From: Labilibaculum manganireducens
Lineage (GTDB): Bacteria > Bacteroidota > Bacteroidia > Bacteroidales > Marinifilaceae
NCBI RefSeq assembly: GCF_002843385.1
Contig: NZ_MVDE01000034.1
Coordinates: 1-54,242, forward strand
Direction of reading: 5' to 3'
DNA length: 54,242 bases
Shown piece after piece: positions 18,800-27,863 of the stretch. The position numbers and the translations under genes are program-made. Each line of letters opens with the position of its first letter. Position 1 is the first letter of the stretch. Below the pieces are notes generated by a model that searched no databases, had not been told where the DNA came from, and worked only from the letters and a program-made list of their open reading frames with translations.

Positions 18800-20797
18800 T
18801 TAAAAAAGATCAGTCAGCAGGTTGTCATCTACCAGATTGGGAACGGTTACCTTTAAATCTGGTGTGCGTTCCATTTCCCTTTTAATGGCAAACATCGCTT
18901 CCTTATTTCTTGCCCAGCTGCGTCGGGCAATCCCGTTGTTTACATCGTAAAACAACATATTTTTTAAGCGTGCATCAGCTTCCCTGGTTCCGTCAAGCAA
19001 CATTCCGAATCCACCATTGGTAACCTCTCCCCAGCCTACGCCGCCGCCATTGTGAATCGACACCCAGGTTGCACCTCTAAAGCTGTCACCAATCACATTC
19101 TGAATGGCCATATCAGCAGTAAACTTACTGCCGTCGTAAATATTTGAAGTTTCGCGGTAAGGCGAATCTGTTCCACTCACATCATGATGATCGCGCCCCA
19201 AAACAACCGGTCCTATTTTTCCTGCTGCAATGGCATTATTAAACGCTTCAGCAATCTTAGCACGTCCTTCGGCATCGGCATATAAAATACGGGCCTGCGA
19301 ACCAACTACCATTTTGTTCTTCTTGGCATCCTTAATCCAGGTAATGTTATCCTGCATCTGCAATTGAATTTCTTCCGGAGAACTTTCCATGATTTCCTGC
19401 AATACATTCATTGCAATCTCGTCGGTCTGATCCAGATCTTCTGCTCTTCCCGAAGCACAAACCCAACGGAAAGGTCCAAATCCATAATCGAAACACATTG
19501 GGCCTAAAATATCCTGAACGTATGATTTGTATTTAAAATCAATCCCGTTTTCGGCCATGATATCCGCGCCGGCGCGGGAAGCTTCCAGCAAAAAGGCATT
19601 CCCGTAATCGAAGAAATAAGTTCCCTTTGCCGTATGATTGTTAATAGAAGCAGCATGGCGGCGTAAAGTTGCCTGTACTTTTTCCTTGAACAGCTCCGGC
19701 TCTTCACGAATCAATCTGTTCGATTCCTCATACGAAGTATCCACAGGATAATATCCTCCAGTCCAGGGAATGTGCAATGATGTTTGATCGGAACCAATGT
19801 GAATGAAGATATTCTCCTCATCGAAACGCTCCCAAACATCCACTACATTACCAATAAATGCAATGGAAACCACCTCGTTGGTTTCTTGTGCTTTTCTTAC
19901 ACGGGCAACCAATTCGTCCATCGAATCAATCAAAACATCAACCCAGCCCTGCTCATGACGTTTTTTGGCTGCTTTGGGATTCACTTCGGCCGCTACGGTA
20001 ATACAACCGGCAATATTTCCGGCTTTTGGCTGTGCTCCGCTCATTCCACCTAATCCGGCAGTTAAAAAAATCTTTCCTGAAGGAGTTTCTCCCTTTTTCA
20101 GGATTTTACGAAAAGCATTCATCACAGTAATGGTTGTACCATGAACAATTCCCTGCGGACCAATGTACATAAACGAACCAGCTGTCATTTGTCCGTACTG
20201 CGATACACCCAGCGCATTAAATTTTTCCCAGTCATCTGGTTTGGAGTAGTTAGGAACAACCATACCATTGGTAACCACCACTCTTGGAGCTCCTTTCGAA
20301 GAAGGAAACAATCCCATCGGGTGACCTGAATACAGATTCAAAGTCTGCTCATCTGTCATGGTCGCCAAATACTGCATGGTAAGCAGGTACTGCGCCCAAT
20401 TCTGAAAAACAGCTCCGTTACCGCCGTAAGTAATCAACTCCTCGGGATGCTGAGCTACTGCAGGATTCAAATTGTTCTGCATCATCAGCATAATACCTGC
20501 TGCCTGTATCGATTTGGCAGGATATTCCTGAATCGGGCGGGCATACATTTTGTATTCAGGCTTAAACCGATACATGTAAATACGACCAAAATCCAATAAT
20601 TCCTGAGCGAATTCAACAGCTAACTCTTTGTGCCAATCCTTTGGAAAATAACGCAGAGCATTACGAATTGCCAACTGCTTTTCCTCTACCGATAAAATAT
20701 CTTTCCTTTTAGGAGCTCTGTTGGCATCCTTCGGATATGCTTTTTTTGCAGGTAATTCTGCTGGAATCCCTTGCAATATCTGTTCTTGAAATGTCAT
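18800..20797 (-). CDS. hutU: Urocanate hydratase
   Basis: Converts urocanate to 4-imidazolone-5-propionate using tightly bound NAD as electrophile, the second step of histidine degradation. It has 665 aa, about 100 more than the proteobacterial enzyme, as in the longer form. Substrate/NAD-loop motifs include TYGGNGAVFQNW (123-134), GMSGAQPKAG in the nucleotide-binding region (251-260) and IGSDQTSLHIPWTGGYYP (334-351). The probable active-site Cys region is DYGFGPFRWVCASG. It starts 13 bp after hutH ends, so the two are cotranscribed. Confidence 0.95.
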   Translation of the reverse strand: MTFQEQILQGIPAELPAKKAYPKDANRAPKRKDILSVEEKQLAIRNALRYFPKDWHKELAVEFAQELLDFGRIYMYRFKPEYKMYARPIQEYPAKSIQAAGIMLMMQNNLNPAVAQHPEELITYGGNGAVFQNWAQYLLTMQYLATMTDEQTLNLYSGHPMGLFPSSKGAPRVVVTNGMVVPNYSKPDDWEKFNALGVSQYGQMTAGSFMYIGPQGIVHGTTITVMNAFRKILKKGETPSGKIFLTAGLGGMSGAQPKAGNIAGCITVAAEVNPKAAKKRHEQGWVDVLIDSMDELVARVRKAQETNEVVSIAFIGNVVDVWERFDEENIFIHIGSDQTSLHIPWTGGYYPVDTSYEESNRLIREEPELFKEKVQATLRRHAASINNHTAKGTYFFDYGNAFLLEASRAGADIMAENGIDFKYKSYVQDILGPMCFDYGFGPFRWVCASGRAEDLDQTDEIAMNVLQEIMESSPEEIQLQMQDNITWIKDAKKNKMVVGSQARILYADAEGRAKIAEAFNNAIAAGKIGPVVLGRDHHDVSGTDSPYRETSNIYDGSKFTADMAIQNVIGDSFRGATWVSIHNGGGVGWGEVTNGGFGMLLDGTREADARLKNMLFYDVNNGIARRSWARNKEAMFAIKREMERTPDLKVTVPNLVDDNLLTDLF

Positions 20798-20810
20798 ACT
20801 TTCGTCTTTA

Positions 20811-22301
20811 CTATTTCACAATAAAAGCTCTGGTCTTCACAAAATCAATCATTGCATAGATATCATCTTTCAACACACGATCATCTTCCAGCTTATCCAC
20901 TTTACTTCTGATAATGTTAAAATTCTTTGTCATGATATCTGAGAAATGATTAGGACTTCTAAATTCTAATGCCTGAGCGCCATACATCAACTCAATGGCA
21001 AATATTTTCTCGATATTACCTAATATCTGATTGAATTTTCGTCCCGAGATACTTCCCATCGAAACGTGATCTTCCTGTCCTAATGAAGTTGGAACACTAT
21101 CTGCTGACGGAGGAAAACAAAGTGATTTGTTCTCAGTAACCAGTGCCGCGGTAGTATATTGAGGAATCATAAATCCTGAATTTAATCCACCACTTGCAGT
21201 TAACAAACGAGGCAATCCAAATTTACCTTCCAACAGCAGGTAACATCTTCTGTCAGCAATATTACCAAGCTCCGATGCCGCTATGGAACAGTAGTCCAAA
21301 GCCATCGCCAAAGGTTGTCCGTGGAAGTTACCACCCGAAATGGCTTCGGTATCACTTAATACAATTGGATTATCAGTCACCGAATTCATTTCGATTTCAG
21401 CCAGCTCATTCAAATGATACCATGCATTTCTGGATGCACCATGAACCTGAGGAATACAACGTAATGAATATGGATCCTGAACACGTTCACAATCAATATG
21501 ACCCGCTAAATTTTCTGAGTTTTCCAACAGCATACGCATGCGTTCCGCCACTTTAATATTTCCTTTAAACGGACGAATTGAATGTAATTCCGGTTTGAAA
21601 GGAGCAGCACTTCCCTGAAAACCTTCCAGACTCATTGCTCCTGCAACATCTGCCAAATCAAGAAGATATTCCATTTTATACAAACCACGGATTGCATGTG
21701 CCAAAATAAACTGAGTTCCATTGATTAAACCCAAACCTTCTTTTGCTTCCAAACGAATAGCCTTCAGGCCATTCTTTGCCAATACTTCTTTGGCAGGAAC
21801 AATATCTTTGCCGATCCAAAATTCACCTTCTCCTAAAAGAGGTAAAAATAAATGCGACAAAGGAGCTAAATCGCCCGAAGCACCAACAGAACCCTGTTCC
21901 GGAACAACCGGAATCAAATCATTTTCAATAAAAAATAAAATACGCTCAATCACTTCCAACCGAACACCCGAAAAACCCTGCGCCAATGCTTGTACCTTAC
22001 AAATCATCATGATTTTAGATAACTCTTTACCAATAGGATTTCCAACACCTACAGCATGGGTTATCAGCAAATTCTCCTGTAATTTGCTCGTTTCTTCCGG
22101 CGAAATCTGAGTATCGCACAAAGGTCCGAAACCGGTATTTATTCCATAGTAAGCTTTATTGGACTTCGCCATTGTTTCAACCTTGGCTCTGCAAGCATTC
22201 ACTTTACTGATAGCTTCTGCAGTTAATCCCGCTTTAAGCTCTCCCCGAGCAATTTGTATCGTCTTATCAACACTTAACCGATCAATTCCGTATTTAAACA
22301 T
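20811..22301 (-). CDS. hutH: Histidine ammonia-lyase
   Basis: First enzyme of histidine use: non-oxidative deamination of L-histidine to trans-urocanate. It has 496 aa, the normal size. The Ala141-Ser142-Gly143 triad in GSVGASGDLAPLSH cyclises to the MIO electrophile. The catalytic Tyr is in YYGINTGFGPL (51-61). It is the first gene of hutH-hutU-hutG, with a good -33/-7 promoter 20-50 bp upstream (22328-22358) and a divergent LysR gene beyond. Confidence 0.96.
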   Translation of the reverse strand: MFKYGIDRLSVDKTIQIARGELKAGLTAEAISKVNACRAKVETMAKSNKAYYGINTGFGPLCDTQISPEETSKLQENLLITHAVGVGNPIGKELSKIMMICKVQALAQGFSGVRLEVIERILFFIENDLIPVVPEQGSVGASGDLAPLSHLFLPLLGEGEFWIGKDIVPAKEVLAKNGLKAIRLEAKEGLGLINGTQFILAHAIRGLYKMEYLLDLADVAGAMSLEGFQGSAAPFKPELHSIRPFKGNIKVAERMRMLLENSENLAGHIDCERVQDPYSLRCIPQVHGASRNAWYHLNELAEIEMNSVTDNPIVLSDTEAISGGNFHGQPLAMALDYCSIAASELGNIADRRCYLLLEGKFGLPRLLTASGGLNSGFMIPQYTTAALVTENKSLCFPPSADSVPTSLGQEDHVSMGSISGRKFNQILGNIEKIFAIELMYGAQALEFRSPNHFSDIMTKNFNIIRSKVDKLEDDRVLKDDIYAMIDFVKTRAFIVK

Positions 22302-22327
22302 AGTTCAAGTAGATTTATTTTTTATTA

Positions 22328-22358
22328 CAAAGTTATTCGTAATTTTGATACCCAACAA
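22328..22358 (-). promoter_or_regulatory. hutH promoter (-33 TTGTTG, -7 TAACTTTG)
   Basis: On the minus strand TTGTTG (22358-22353) is followed after 17 nt (20 from the first TTG) by TAACTTTG (22335-22328), matching the Bacteroidota TTTG/TAnnTTTG promoter. Predicted start of transcription is near 22321, giving a leader of about 20 nt. Confidence 0.72.
22340..22347 (+). promoter_or_regulatory. -7 box of the divergent lysR-type gene
   Basis: TAATTTTG matches TAnnTTTG and lies 38 bp before the LysR start. It falls inside the hutH promoter spacer, so the two promoters overlap back to back. No clear -33 box. Confidence 0.55.
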
Positions 22359-22385
22359 GACTATTATTGTCATCATTTAATAACT

Positions 22386-23285
22386 ATGAGTAATCAAATA
22401 GAGTTCAGACATTACAAATATTTCCTTGCTTTAGCAGAAGATCTGCATTTTAGAAAAGCAGCAGAAAGCTTGTTTATATCGCAGCCAGGATTAAGCCGGC
22501 AGATTAAACAAATGGAAGAGATTCTTGGAATCAGCTTGTTCGAACGCCATAACCGAAAAGTAAAACTTACTATAGCCGGCCTTTACCTGCAAAAAGAGTT
22601 GACCAATAATTTTAAACGTTTGGATGAAATTATAAACCATGCTAAACTATTACATGATGGCTTGAATGGCAATTTGAATCTCGGCTATGTTGGTTCTGCC
22701 ATGCAGGATGTAATTCCGGAACTATTATTAATATTTAAGCAAACCCATCCAAATGTTCTTTTCAGTCTAAAAGAAATGGACAACAACAAACAAATCCAGG
22801 CACTGCTTAATCATGAAATTGATGTCGGTTTTGTGAGAATGGAACGAGTGCCCAGAGGATTAAGCATTCAATCTGTTTTTGAAGATACATTTTCCTTAGT
22901 TCTTCCTAAAGATCATCCAATTAACGAATCGAACTTCACAAATTTGTCTCAATTTAAAAATGATTCGTTCATCTTTTTTGATGCTTCGTACAGTGAATCG
23001 TATTTTGAAAAAGTAATGCAAATTTTCGATGAAAGTGGTTTTGCACCATTGATTTCGCACAACACGGTTAATGCCAGCTCGATATACCGGCTGGTAGAAA
23101 ATAAATTTGGTGTTTCAATTGTACCCACTTCTCTGAAATTGGGCTACGACATGGGAATTAAATTTATCGAATTGAATAAAATACCTCAGAGAACAACCTT
23201 GCGGGCTGTCTGGAACAATAAAAATACCAATCCAATATTAAATGACTTTCGTACCATGATTGATAGCAAAATGGCAAACAGGTAA
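22386..23285 (+). CDS. LysR-family transcriptional regulator, likely of the hut operon
   Basis: A 299-aa LysR regulator. The N-terminal winged helix-turn-helix is clear (FLALAEDLHFRKAAESLFIS, then QPGLSRQIKQMEEILGISLF). The effector domain spans about 90-295 (GNLNLGYVGSAMQDVIPELL, EIDVGFVRM). It is divergent from hutH, separated by 84 bp carrying both promoters, the usual arrangement for a LysR gene and its target. The inducer is probably histidine or urocanate, an inference from position only. Confidence 0.9.
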   Translation: MSNQIEFRHYKYFLALAEDLHFRKAAESLFISQPGLSRQIKQMEEILGISLFERHNRKVKLTIAGLYLQKELTNNFKRLDEIINHAKLLHDGLNGNLNLGYVGSAMQDVIPELLLIFKQTHPNVLFSLKEMDNNKQIQALLNHEIDVGFVRMERVPRGLSIQSVFEDTFSLVLPKDHPINESNFTNLSQFKNDSFIFFDASYSESYFEKVMQIFDESGFAPLISHNTVNASSIYRLVENKFGVSIVPTSLKLGYDMGIKFIELNKIPQRTTLRAVWNNKNTNPILNDFRTMIDSKMANR

Positions 23286-23455
23286 ATTCATCCAGACTAA
23301 GAACATTTACTCTTTGGTTAAAATTCGTCGTTTCAGAATTTGACTTACGTGAATAACGAAGTGAATATATCTTCTCTTAAAATTTCACGAACTCAGGAAT
23401 AAATATAATAAATAAAAAAAGGGAAGTTACTTCGCAATCAGAACATTAAAATATG

Positions 23456-23463
23456 TACTTTTG
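23456..23463 (+). promoter_or_regulatory. -7 promoter box of the J-domain gene
   Basis: TACTTTTG matches TAnnTTTG, 85 bp before the start codon. The -33 box is not clear. Confidence 0.55.
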
Positions 23464-23547
23464 CGACTGTTTTGCGAAAAAGCAAGAAGAAGTGTCCTTA
23501 AAAAAACACTTTAAATATATCAATTAAGAATTTTAGAAAGAGCCTGT

Positions 23548-23997
23548 ATGAAGCGAGTTAATGCGTACAAAAAATTATTTAATGTTGATCAGGATACTGA
23601 TCTTAAGAAATTAAAATCAACTTATCGAAATTTGGTTAAAGAGTGGCATCCTGATAAATTTCAATCTGATGATGAAAAATTTGCTGAAGCAGAAATCAAA
23701 AGCCGCGAGATTATTGATGCTTATCACTTTTTGGTAAGTATTGCTCCGGAGACAATTGAAGCAAACCTGGAAGAATATACTTCAACAACTACCGAATCGG
23801 GCATTGCTGATTACAAACACAAAGGCTTGTTGCTTGAAATCTCTTTCACCGATGGAACTACTTATGAATATTTTGGCGTTCCAAAAAACGTATTCAATAA
23901 ATTCATCAATTCAGATAAGCAGTATCGCTTTGCCAAAAGAAGCATTTTCAACTCTTACCTGTACCGAAAGTCTAAAAAGGACGCCATAGCAGCCTAA
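23548..23997 (+). CDS. J-domain protein with a C-terminal KTSC domain
   Basis: A 149-aa two-domain protein. The N-terminal J domain (about 3-62) keeps the HPD motif at 34-36, so it can stimulate an Hsp70 ATPase. It has no zinc or CTD regions of DnaJ. The C-terminal ~60 residues fit the KTSC domain: YKHKGLLLEISFTDGTTYEY, then GVPKNVFNKFINSDKQYRF. KTSC is a small beta domain also found beside lysyl-tRNA synthetases and DnaJ proteins, of unknown role. It is monocistronic with its own -7 box and terminator. Confidence 0.85.
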   Translation: MKRVNAYKKLFNVDQDTDLKKLKSTYRNLVKEWHPDKFQSDDEKFAEAEIKSREIIDAYHFLVSIAPETIEANLEEYTSTTTESGIADYKHKGLLLEISFTDGTTYEYFGVPKNVFNKFINSDKQYRFAKRSIFNSYLYRKSKKDAIAA

Positions 23998-24013
23998 AGA
24001 ATATATGATCAAT

Positions 24014-24046
24014 AAAAAACCCAAGCTCAAAAAGCCTGGGTTTTTT
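24014..24046. terminator. Bidirectional terminator between convergent genes
   Basis: CCCAAGC/GCCTGGG stem with one mismatch, flanked by AAAAAA and TTTTTT, so it works on both strands. It serves the J-domain gene (+) and the oxygenase gene (-). Confidence 0.85.
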
Positions 24047-24070
24047 ATTTTTCAATCCTCCCAAAACCAA

Positions 24071-24673
24071 TCAACTGGTTTTTAACCATCCGGTAATGCT
24101 TAAGCGTGGCTGATTACTGAGCAAAACTTCATGCTCGAGTTCACTGCTCTTAAAAAACACACATTTGCCGTTAAGCGGAGAAATACACTGATTGTGATCC
24201 GAATGGTAAATGCACAATTCGCCGCCATCACCCGGCTTCCAATCCTTATTTAAATACATGATCATAGTGAAAGCTCTTCCCTTATTATTCACAAACTGAT
24301 CGAGATGCTTTTTATAGAAAGTTCCCTTTTCATAAAGAGCATAATGAAATTCATATCCGGTAATGCCTGTATAGCAAGTCTGATTTAAATAGGCAACAAA
24401 ACGATCCATCAAATTAAAAAAACAGTCCTCGTGTTCATCATGATGTTTGCGATCGAGCCAATGTATTTTATCGCTGCGAATTAATTGATTGTGAACTAAA
24501 TCAGTATTATTCCCAATCCCGGCAGGCAGCATCTGCTTTTGCGACAACAATCTTAACAAATTGCCTTTAAGCTGAGAGGTCAGAGTTTCACTCAGGAAAT
24601 TATCTGTCAGTCCAACATTAGTTTCTAAATAAGTGCTGACCAAATCATCGAATGCTGTATTCAACTGAATCAA
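24071..24673 (-). CDS. 2-oxoglutarate/Fe(II)-dependent oxygenase (prolyl 4-hydroxylase-like)
   Basis: A 200-aa double-stranded beta-helix dioxygenase. The iron triad is visible: His123 and Asp125 in KKHLDQF, and His181 in SSELEHEV. Arg190 in QPRLSITGW is placed to bind 2-oxoglutarate. The N-terminal helical half (1-100) is typical of the prolyl-4-hydroxylase-like group. The substrate is unknown; bacterial relatives modify elongation factors or other protein prolines. It shares a bidirectional terminator with the J-domain gene but no operon. Confidence 0.87.
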   Translation of the reverse strand: MIQLNTAFDDLVSTYLETNVGLTDNFLSETLTSQLKGNLLRLLSQKQMLPAGIGNNTDLVHNQLIRSDKIHWLDRKHHDEHEDCFFNLMDRFVAYLNQTCYTGITGYEFHYALYEKGTFYKKHLDQFVNNKGRAFTMIMYLNKDWKPGDGGELCIYHSDHNQCISPLNGKCVFFKSSELEHEVLLSNQPRLSITGWLKTS

Positions 24674-24864
24674 TTAATGTGTATGCGAAACGAATCCGCT
24701 GAACTGCAAGGTAGACTATTAAATTGAGATCTTAACCTGTATTTTCTCTATTATAGAATAGAGAATGTTGCTATCCAAAATAAAATTTAATTAAAAGTTT
24801 ACAGATCAAATATTATTGATAAATTTAAAAACGAATAGATTTTAGTTATCAAAAAAATGCATTT

Positions 24865-25488
24865 ATGAGCTTTGGCGGATCAGTTCAGGCAATGATTATC
24901 TCGATAAGGAACAATGCGAGACCTAAAAAAAACATCTTCCGATCAAGAAATAAAGATCATGTAAACCTGCACTCTGAAGAAAGTAATTTGGAGTACAAAA
25001 CTGTATCTGAAGCCGAATTAAAGCAAATCAAGAAGAAGATAAGGGCAAACGCCCGTAAAGAAAATCGAAAACTGAAAATTTGGGTGCTTATAATAAGCAT
25101 ACCAATTCTTATTGCAATCTATTTCGTGATTCAAAACAGAATTGATAATTTTCATGAAGATAAAAGAATTGAAGCTATTGAAAAACAAAAAGCAATTGAT
25201 GCAATTGAACTTGCAAAGGAAAATAAAATTCTCTATTTACTAAAGGATGGAACAAAGTGGTTAAACACTGGACAATATAAAAATGCCAAAACTCAATATT
25301 ACAAAGCCTATAAAATAGAATCTGAAGATTATCGAATTAATTATGCAAATGCCAAAGCTTACGTTTTAGATTGTATCGAAAACAATGTCAGATGCATAAC
25401 TGCCGAAAGAATGGTAAAAGGATTAAAAGAAAAGTATGGTGATAAAGCTGAAATATTGGATTTGGAACAGCTTCTTGAACAGAAATAG
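24865..25488 (+). CDS. Membrane-anchored protein with TPR-like tail, unknown function
   Basis: A 207-aa protein. The start MSFGGSVQAMIISIRNN resembles the first residues of a recurring Bacteroidota family of short membrane proteins. A basic, helical stretch (about 20-70) precedes one transmembrane helix (71-90). The outer part has a coiled coil (about 93-120) and a TPR-like helical pair (YLLKDGTKWLNTGQYKNAKT, then YYKAYKIESEDYRINYANAKAY written in two parts here). No catalytic motif. It stands alone; function unknown. Confidence 0.72.
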   Translation: MSFGGSVQAMIISIRNNARPKKNIFRSRNKDHVNLHSEESNLEYKTVSEAELKQIKKKIRANARKENRKLKIWVLIISIPILIAIYFVIQNRIDNFHEDKRIEAIEKQKAIDAIELAKENKILYLLKDGTKWLNTGQYKNAKTQYYKAYKIESEDYRINYANAKAYVLDCIENNVRCITAERMVKGLKEKYGDKAEILDLEQLLEQK

Positions 25489-25548
25489 ACTTATGATCTC
25501 ACTTTGTTTCCATACCAAATAGTCCTATTTTTCTAAAAAACACTTAAA

Positions 25549-25914
25549 ATGAAAACAAACCTACCCGAAAACTTCAAAAAAATCAACGAATATTTCTCTC
25601 CCAAAGTGATTGGAGAGGTAAACGATTCTTACGTTAAAATTGCCAAAATAAAAGGCGACGAACTACCGTGGCACGATCATAAAAATGAAGATGAACTGTT
25701 CTATATCATTGATGGCAGCCTTTTAATGGAAGTTGAAGGCTCAGAACCGTTTACTATGAATGCCGGAGATATGTACATCGTTAAGAGAGGCACTCAACAT
25801 CGGGTATCCGCAAAGGAAGAATGCAAAATCATGCTGATTGAAAACAAAACTACGGCTCATACCGGAGATGTTGAATCTGCAATAACTAAAAATATCCAAG
25901 ATCAGCTCAAATAG
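25549..25914 (+). CDS. Single-domain cupin protein
   Basis: A 121-aa cupin. Motif 1 fits G(x)5HxH(x)4E(x)6G exactly, with metal ligands His42, His44 and Glu49. Motif 2 keeps Gly73, Gly81 and His84, but the usual Pro is Lys79. It is soluble, with no signal peptide. Single cupins of this kind are metal-binding isomerases, oxygenases or sugar-binding proteins, and the substrate cannot be told from sequence. No neighbour clearly belongs to it. Confidence 0.88.
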   Translation: MKTNLPENFKKINEYFSPKVIGEVNDSYVKIAKIKGDELPWHDHKNEDELFYIIDGSLLMEVEGSEPFTMNAGDMYIVKRGTQHRVSAKEECKIMLIENKTTAHTGDVESAITKNIQDQLK

Positions 25915-26031
25915 GATACTATCTTATTTAGAATCATCCCGCCAATTTAATTTGTCGCTGCAATGTCTAACTACCTAAAATTGCTTCTAAATTCTATATC
26001 TTTATTCATAAAAATAAGCTGAGTGATAAAT

Positions 26032-27852
26032 ATGGTGCATATTAGAAGAATTTTTCTGCAGATTTTAATTTTAACAGCGCTTCTGCTGAATGCATCAGCA
26101 CAGGACAATGCAATAGTTAACAAAATAAGGTTTACAGGAATCGATACACTGCAAAAGGAAATTCTTCTTAAGCAGATGAATACCAAAGCCAGACCATTTA
26201 CCGGGAAGTTGACTTTTTGGAAAAAAACCACCCGATTTTCCAGTTTCACATTCGATGAAGACTTACTTCAACTGAAAAAATACTATCAGAAGAATGGTTT
26301 TTTAGATGTATCAATTACATCGGATCTTCTGCCAGACAAAAGAAACAAAAAACTTGACCTTCTCATTCACATCCGGAAAGGAACTCCTATTTCCATTGGT
26401 AAAATCAACTATTCCTTAACCGGAACCGAAGCAAACATGCAAATTTTAGAGTCTGTAAAAATGATTCTTCCCCTAAAAACCGGAAACCTGTTTCAAGATG
26501 AAAAAATCATCGCTTCCGAAAATTTAATCCGTGAAAAATTCAACCGTGAAGGATTTCCTTTTGTGAAAGTGGAAAAAAGCATCCATTTAAATGAAAAACT
26601 ACATACTGCAACTATTAATTTCATTGTAAACCCTGGAAATAAAAGTTATTTTGGTAAGATTAATCTGGAAGGAAATTCTGTAATCAACAAAGCATATATC
26701 CTGAAACATGTTGAACTTAGCAAAGGTGAAGTCTTTTCTCAGGTGAAAATTGAAAAGACTCAGGAAGAATTGTTCGACATGAATCTATTCCGGTACGTAA
26801 CCATTCGTGCAATGATGGATAGTGTAAATCATGACTCAGTGCCAATTTCCATTCACATAAAGGAGCTTCCCCGCTGGTCCGTAAAAATTGGTGCCGGATA
26901 TGGAACCGAAGACAAAATCAGGACATCCATTCTATTCAAACGATTAAATTTTTTAGGTGGAGGAAGAACTCTGTCGATTAAAGGACAGCACTCTTACTTC
27001 ACTCCGCTTAGTATCGAGAGCAAATTTATACAACCCGATGTTTGGAGCAAAAATCTTGATTTCATTTTAAATCCGTTCTTCTCGCGTGAAAAAGAAGACA
27101 GTTATGAAGTAGACAGGCTGGGAACTTCGGTTACTTTTCAGAAGGAATTAACGAAAAAATCTGCCGCTTATATTTCCTATACATTTGGTAAGGATAAGGT
27201 AGATATATCGAAAAGCAAAGGCTCCTTATCGATTGAGGATGCTGACAAATTGAATCACAATAAATCAGGTGTAACATTGGGCTACAACCTAAACACCACC
27301 AACGATATTTTTTCTCCTGAAAAAGGATGGAAATATGAAGGAACAGCCACTTATATGGGAATAGGTTTCAATTCCCAATTTCATTACTATAAAATTCTGA
27401 CAGAAATAGACTATTTCCACTCACTGAGGAAGAATGTTGTTTTTGCCGGAAAAATAAAAACTGGAATTATTGAACCAACCCAAGGCGATTCTCAAAGCCC
27501 TATCGAAGATCGTTTTTTAATGGGAGGAGCACTATCCTTGCGTGGCTGGGGCCGTAATCAGATCTCTCCAAAAAACGAAGAAGGAAACAAGTTGGGTGGA
27601 AACAGCATGATGGAAGCCAGTGCTGAAATAAGATTTCCATTGTACGGTATCTTTTCAGGCACAGCCTTTACGGATTTTGGAAATTCATGGTTAAACTCAT
27701 GGGAATTCAAACTAAACCAGCTAAACTACAATGCTGGCTTGGGCCTACGTGTGAAAACACCTGTTGGTCCTATTCGTTTGGATGTTGCAAGCCCATTATT
27801 CGAGGGAAAATTCAGAACCCAATTCTTTATTACTATTGGGCATGCATTTTAA
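26032..27852 (+). CDS. tamA: TamA/BamA-family outer-membrane assembly protein
   Basis: An Omp85-superfamily protein of about 606 aa with a signal peptide (MVHIRRIFLQILILTALLLN, then ASAQ). Three POTRA-like domains occupy about 25-280 (for example IRFTGIDTLQKEILLKQM and LEGNSVINKAYILKHV). The 16-strand barrel follows, with the loop-6 signature MGGALSLRGW and the terminal GPIRLDVASPLFEG. It ends in Phe. A GTG at 26023 is a possible earlier start, but ATG at 26032 fits the signal better. tamB starts 12 bp downstream, so together they form the TAM machine linking inner and outer membranes. Confidence 0.92.
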   Translation: MVHIRRIFLQILILTALLLNASAQDNAIVNKIRFTGIDTLQKEILLKQMNTKARPFTGKLTFWKKTTRFSSFTFDEDLLQLKKYYQKNGFLDVSITSDLLPDKRNKKLDLLIHIRKGTPISIGKINYSLTGTEANMQILESVKMILPLKTGNLFQDEKIIASENLIREKFNREGFPFVKVEKSIHLNEKLHTATINFIVNPGNKSYFGKINLEGNSVINKAYILKHVELSKGEVFSQVKIEKTQEELFDMNLFRYVTIRAMMDSVNHDSVPISIHIKELPRWSVKIGAGYGTEDKIRTSILFKRLNFLGGGRTLSIKGQHSYFTPLSIESKFIQPDVWSKNLDFILNPFFSREKEDSYEVDRLGTSVTFQKELTKKSAAYISYTFGKDKVDISKSKGSLSIEDADKLNHNKSGVTLGYNLNTTNDIFSPEKGWKYEGTATYMGIGFNSQFHYYKILTEIDYFHSLRKNVVFAGKIKTGIIEPTQGDSQSPIEDRFLMGGALSLRGWGRNQISPKNEEGNKLGGNSMMEASAEIRFPLYGIFSGTAFTDFGNSWLNSWEFKLNQLNYNAGLGLRVKTPVGPIRLDVASPLFEGKFRTQFFITIGHAF

Positions 27853-27863
27853 TGTGAAATGAA

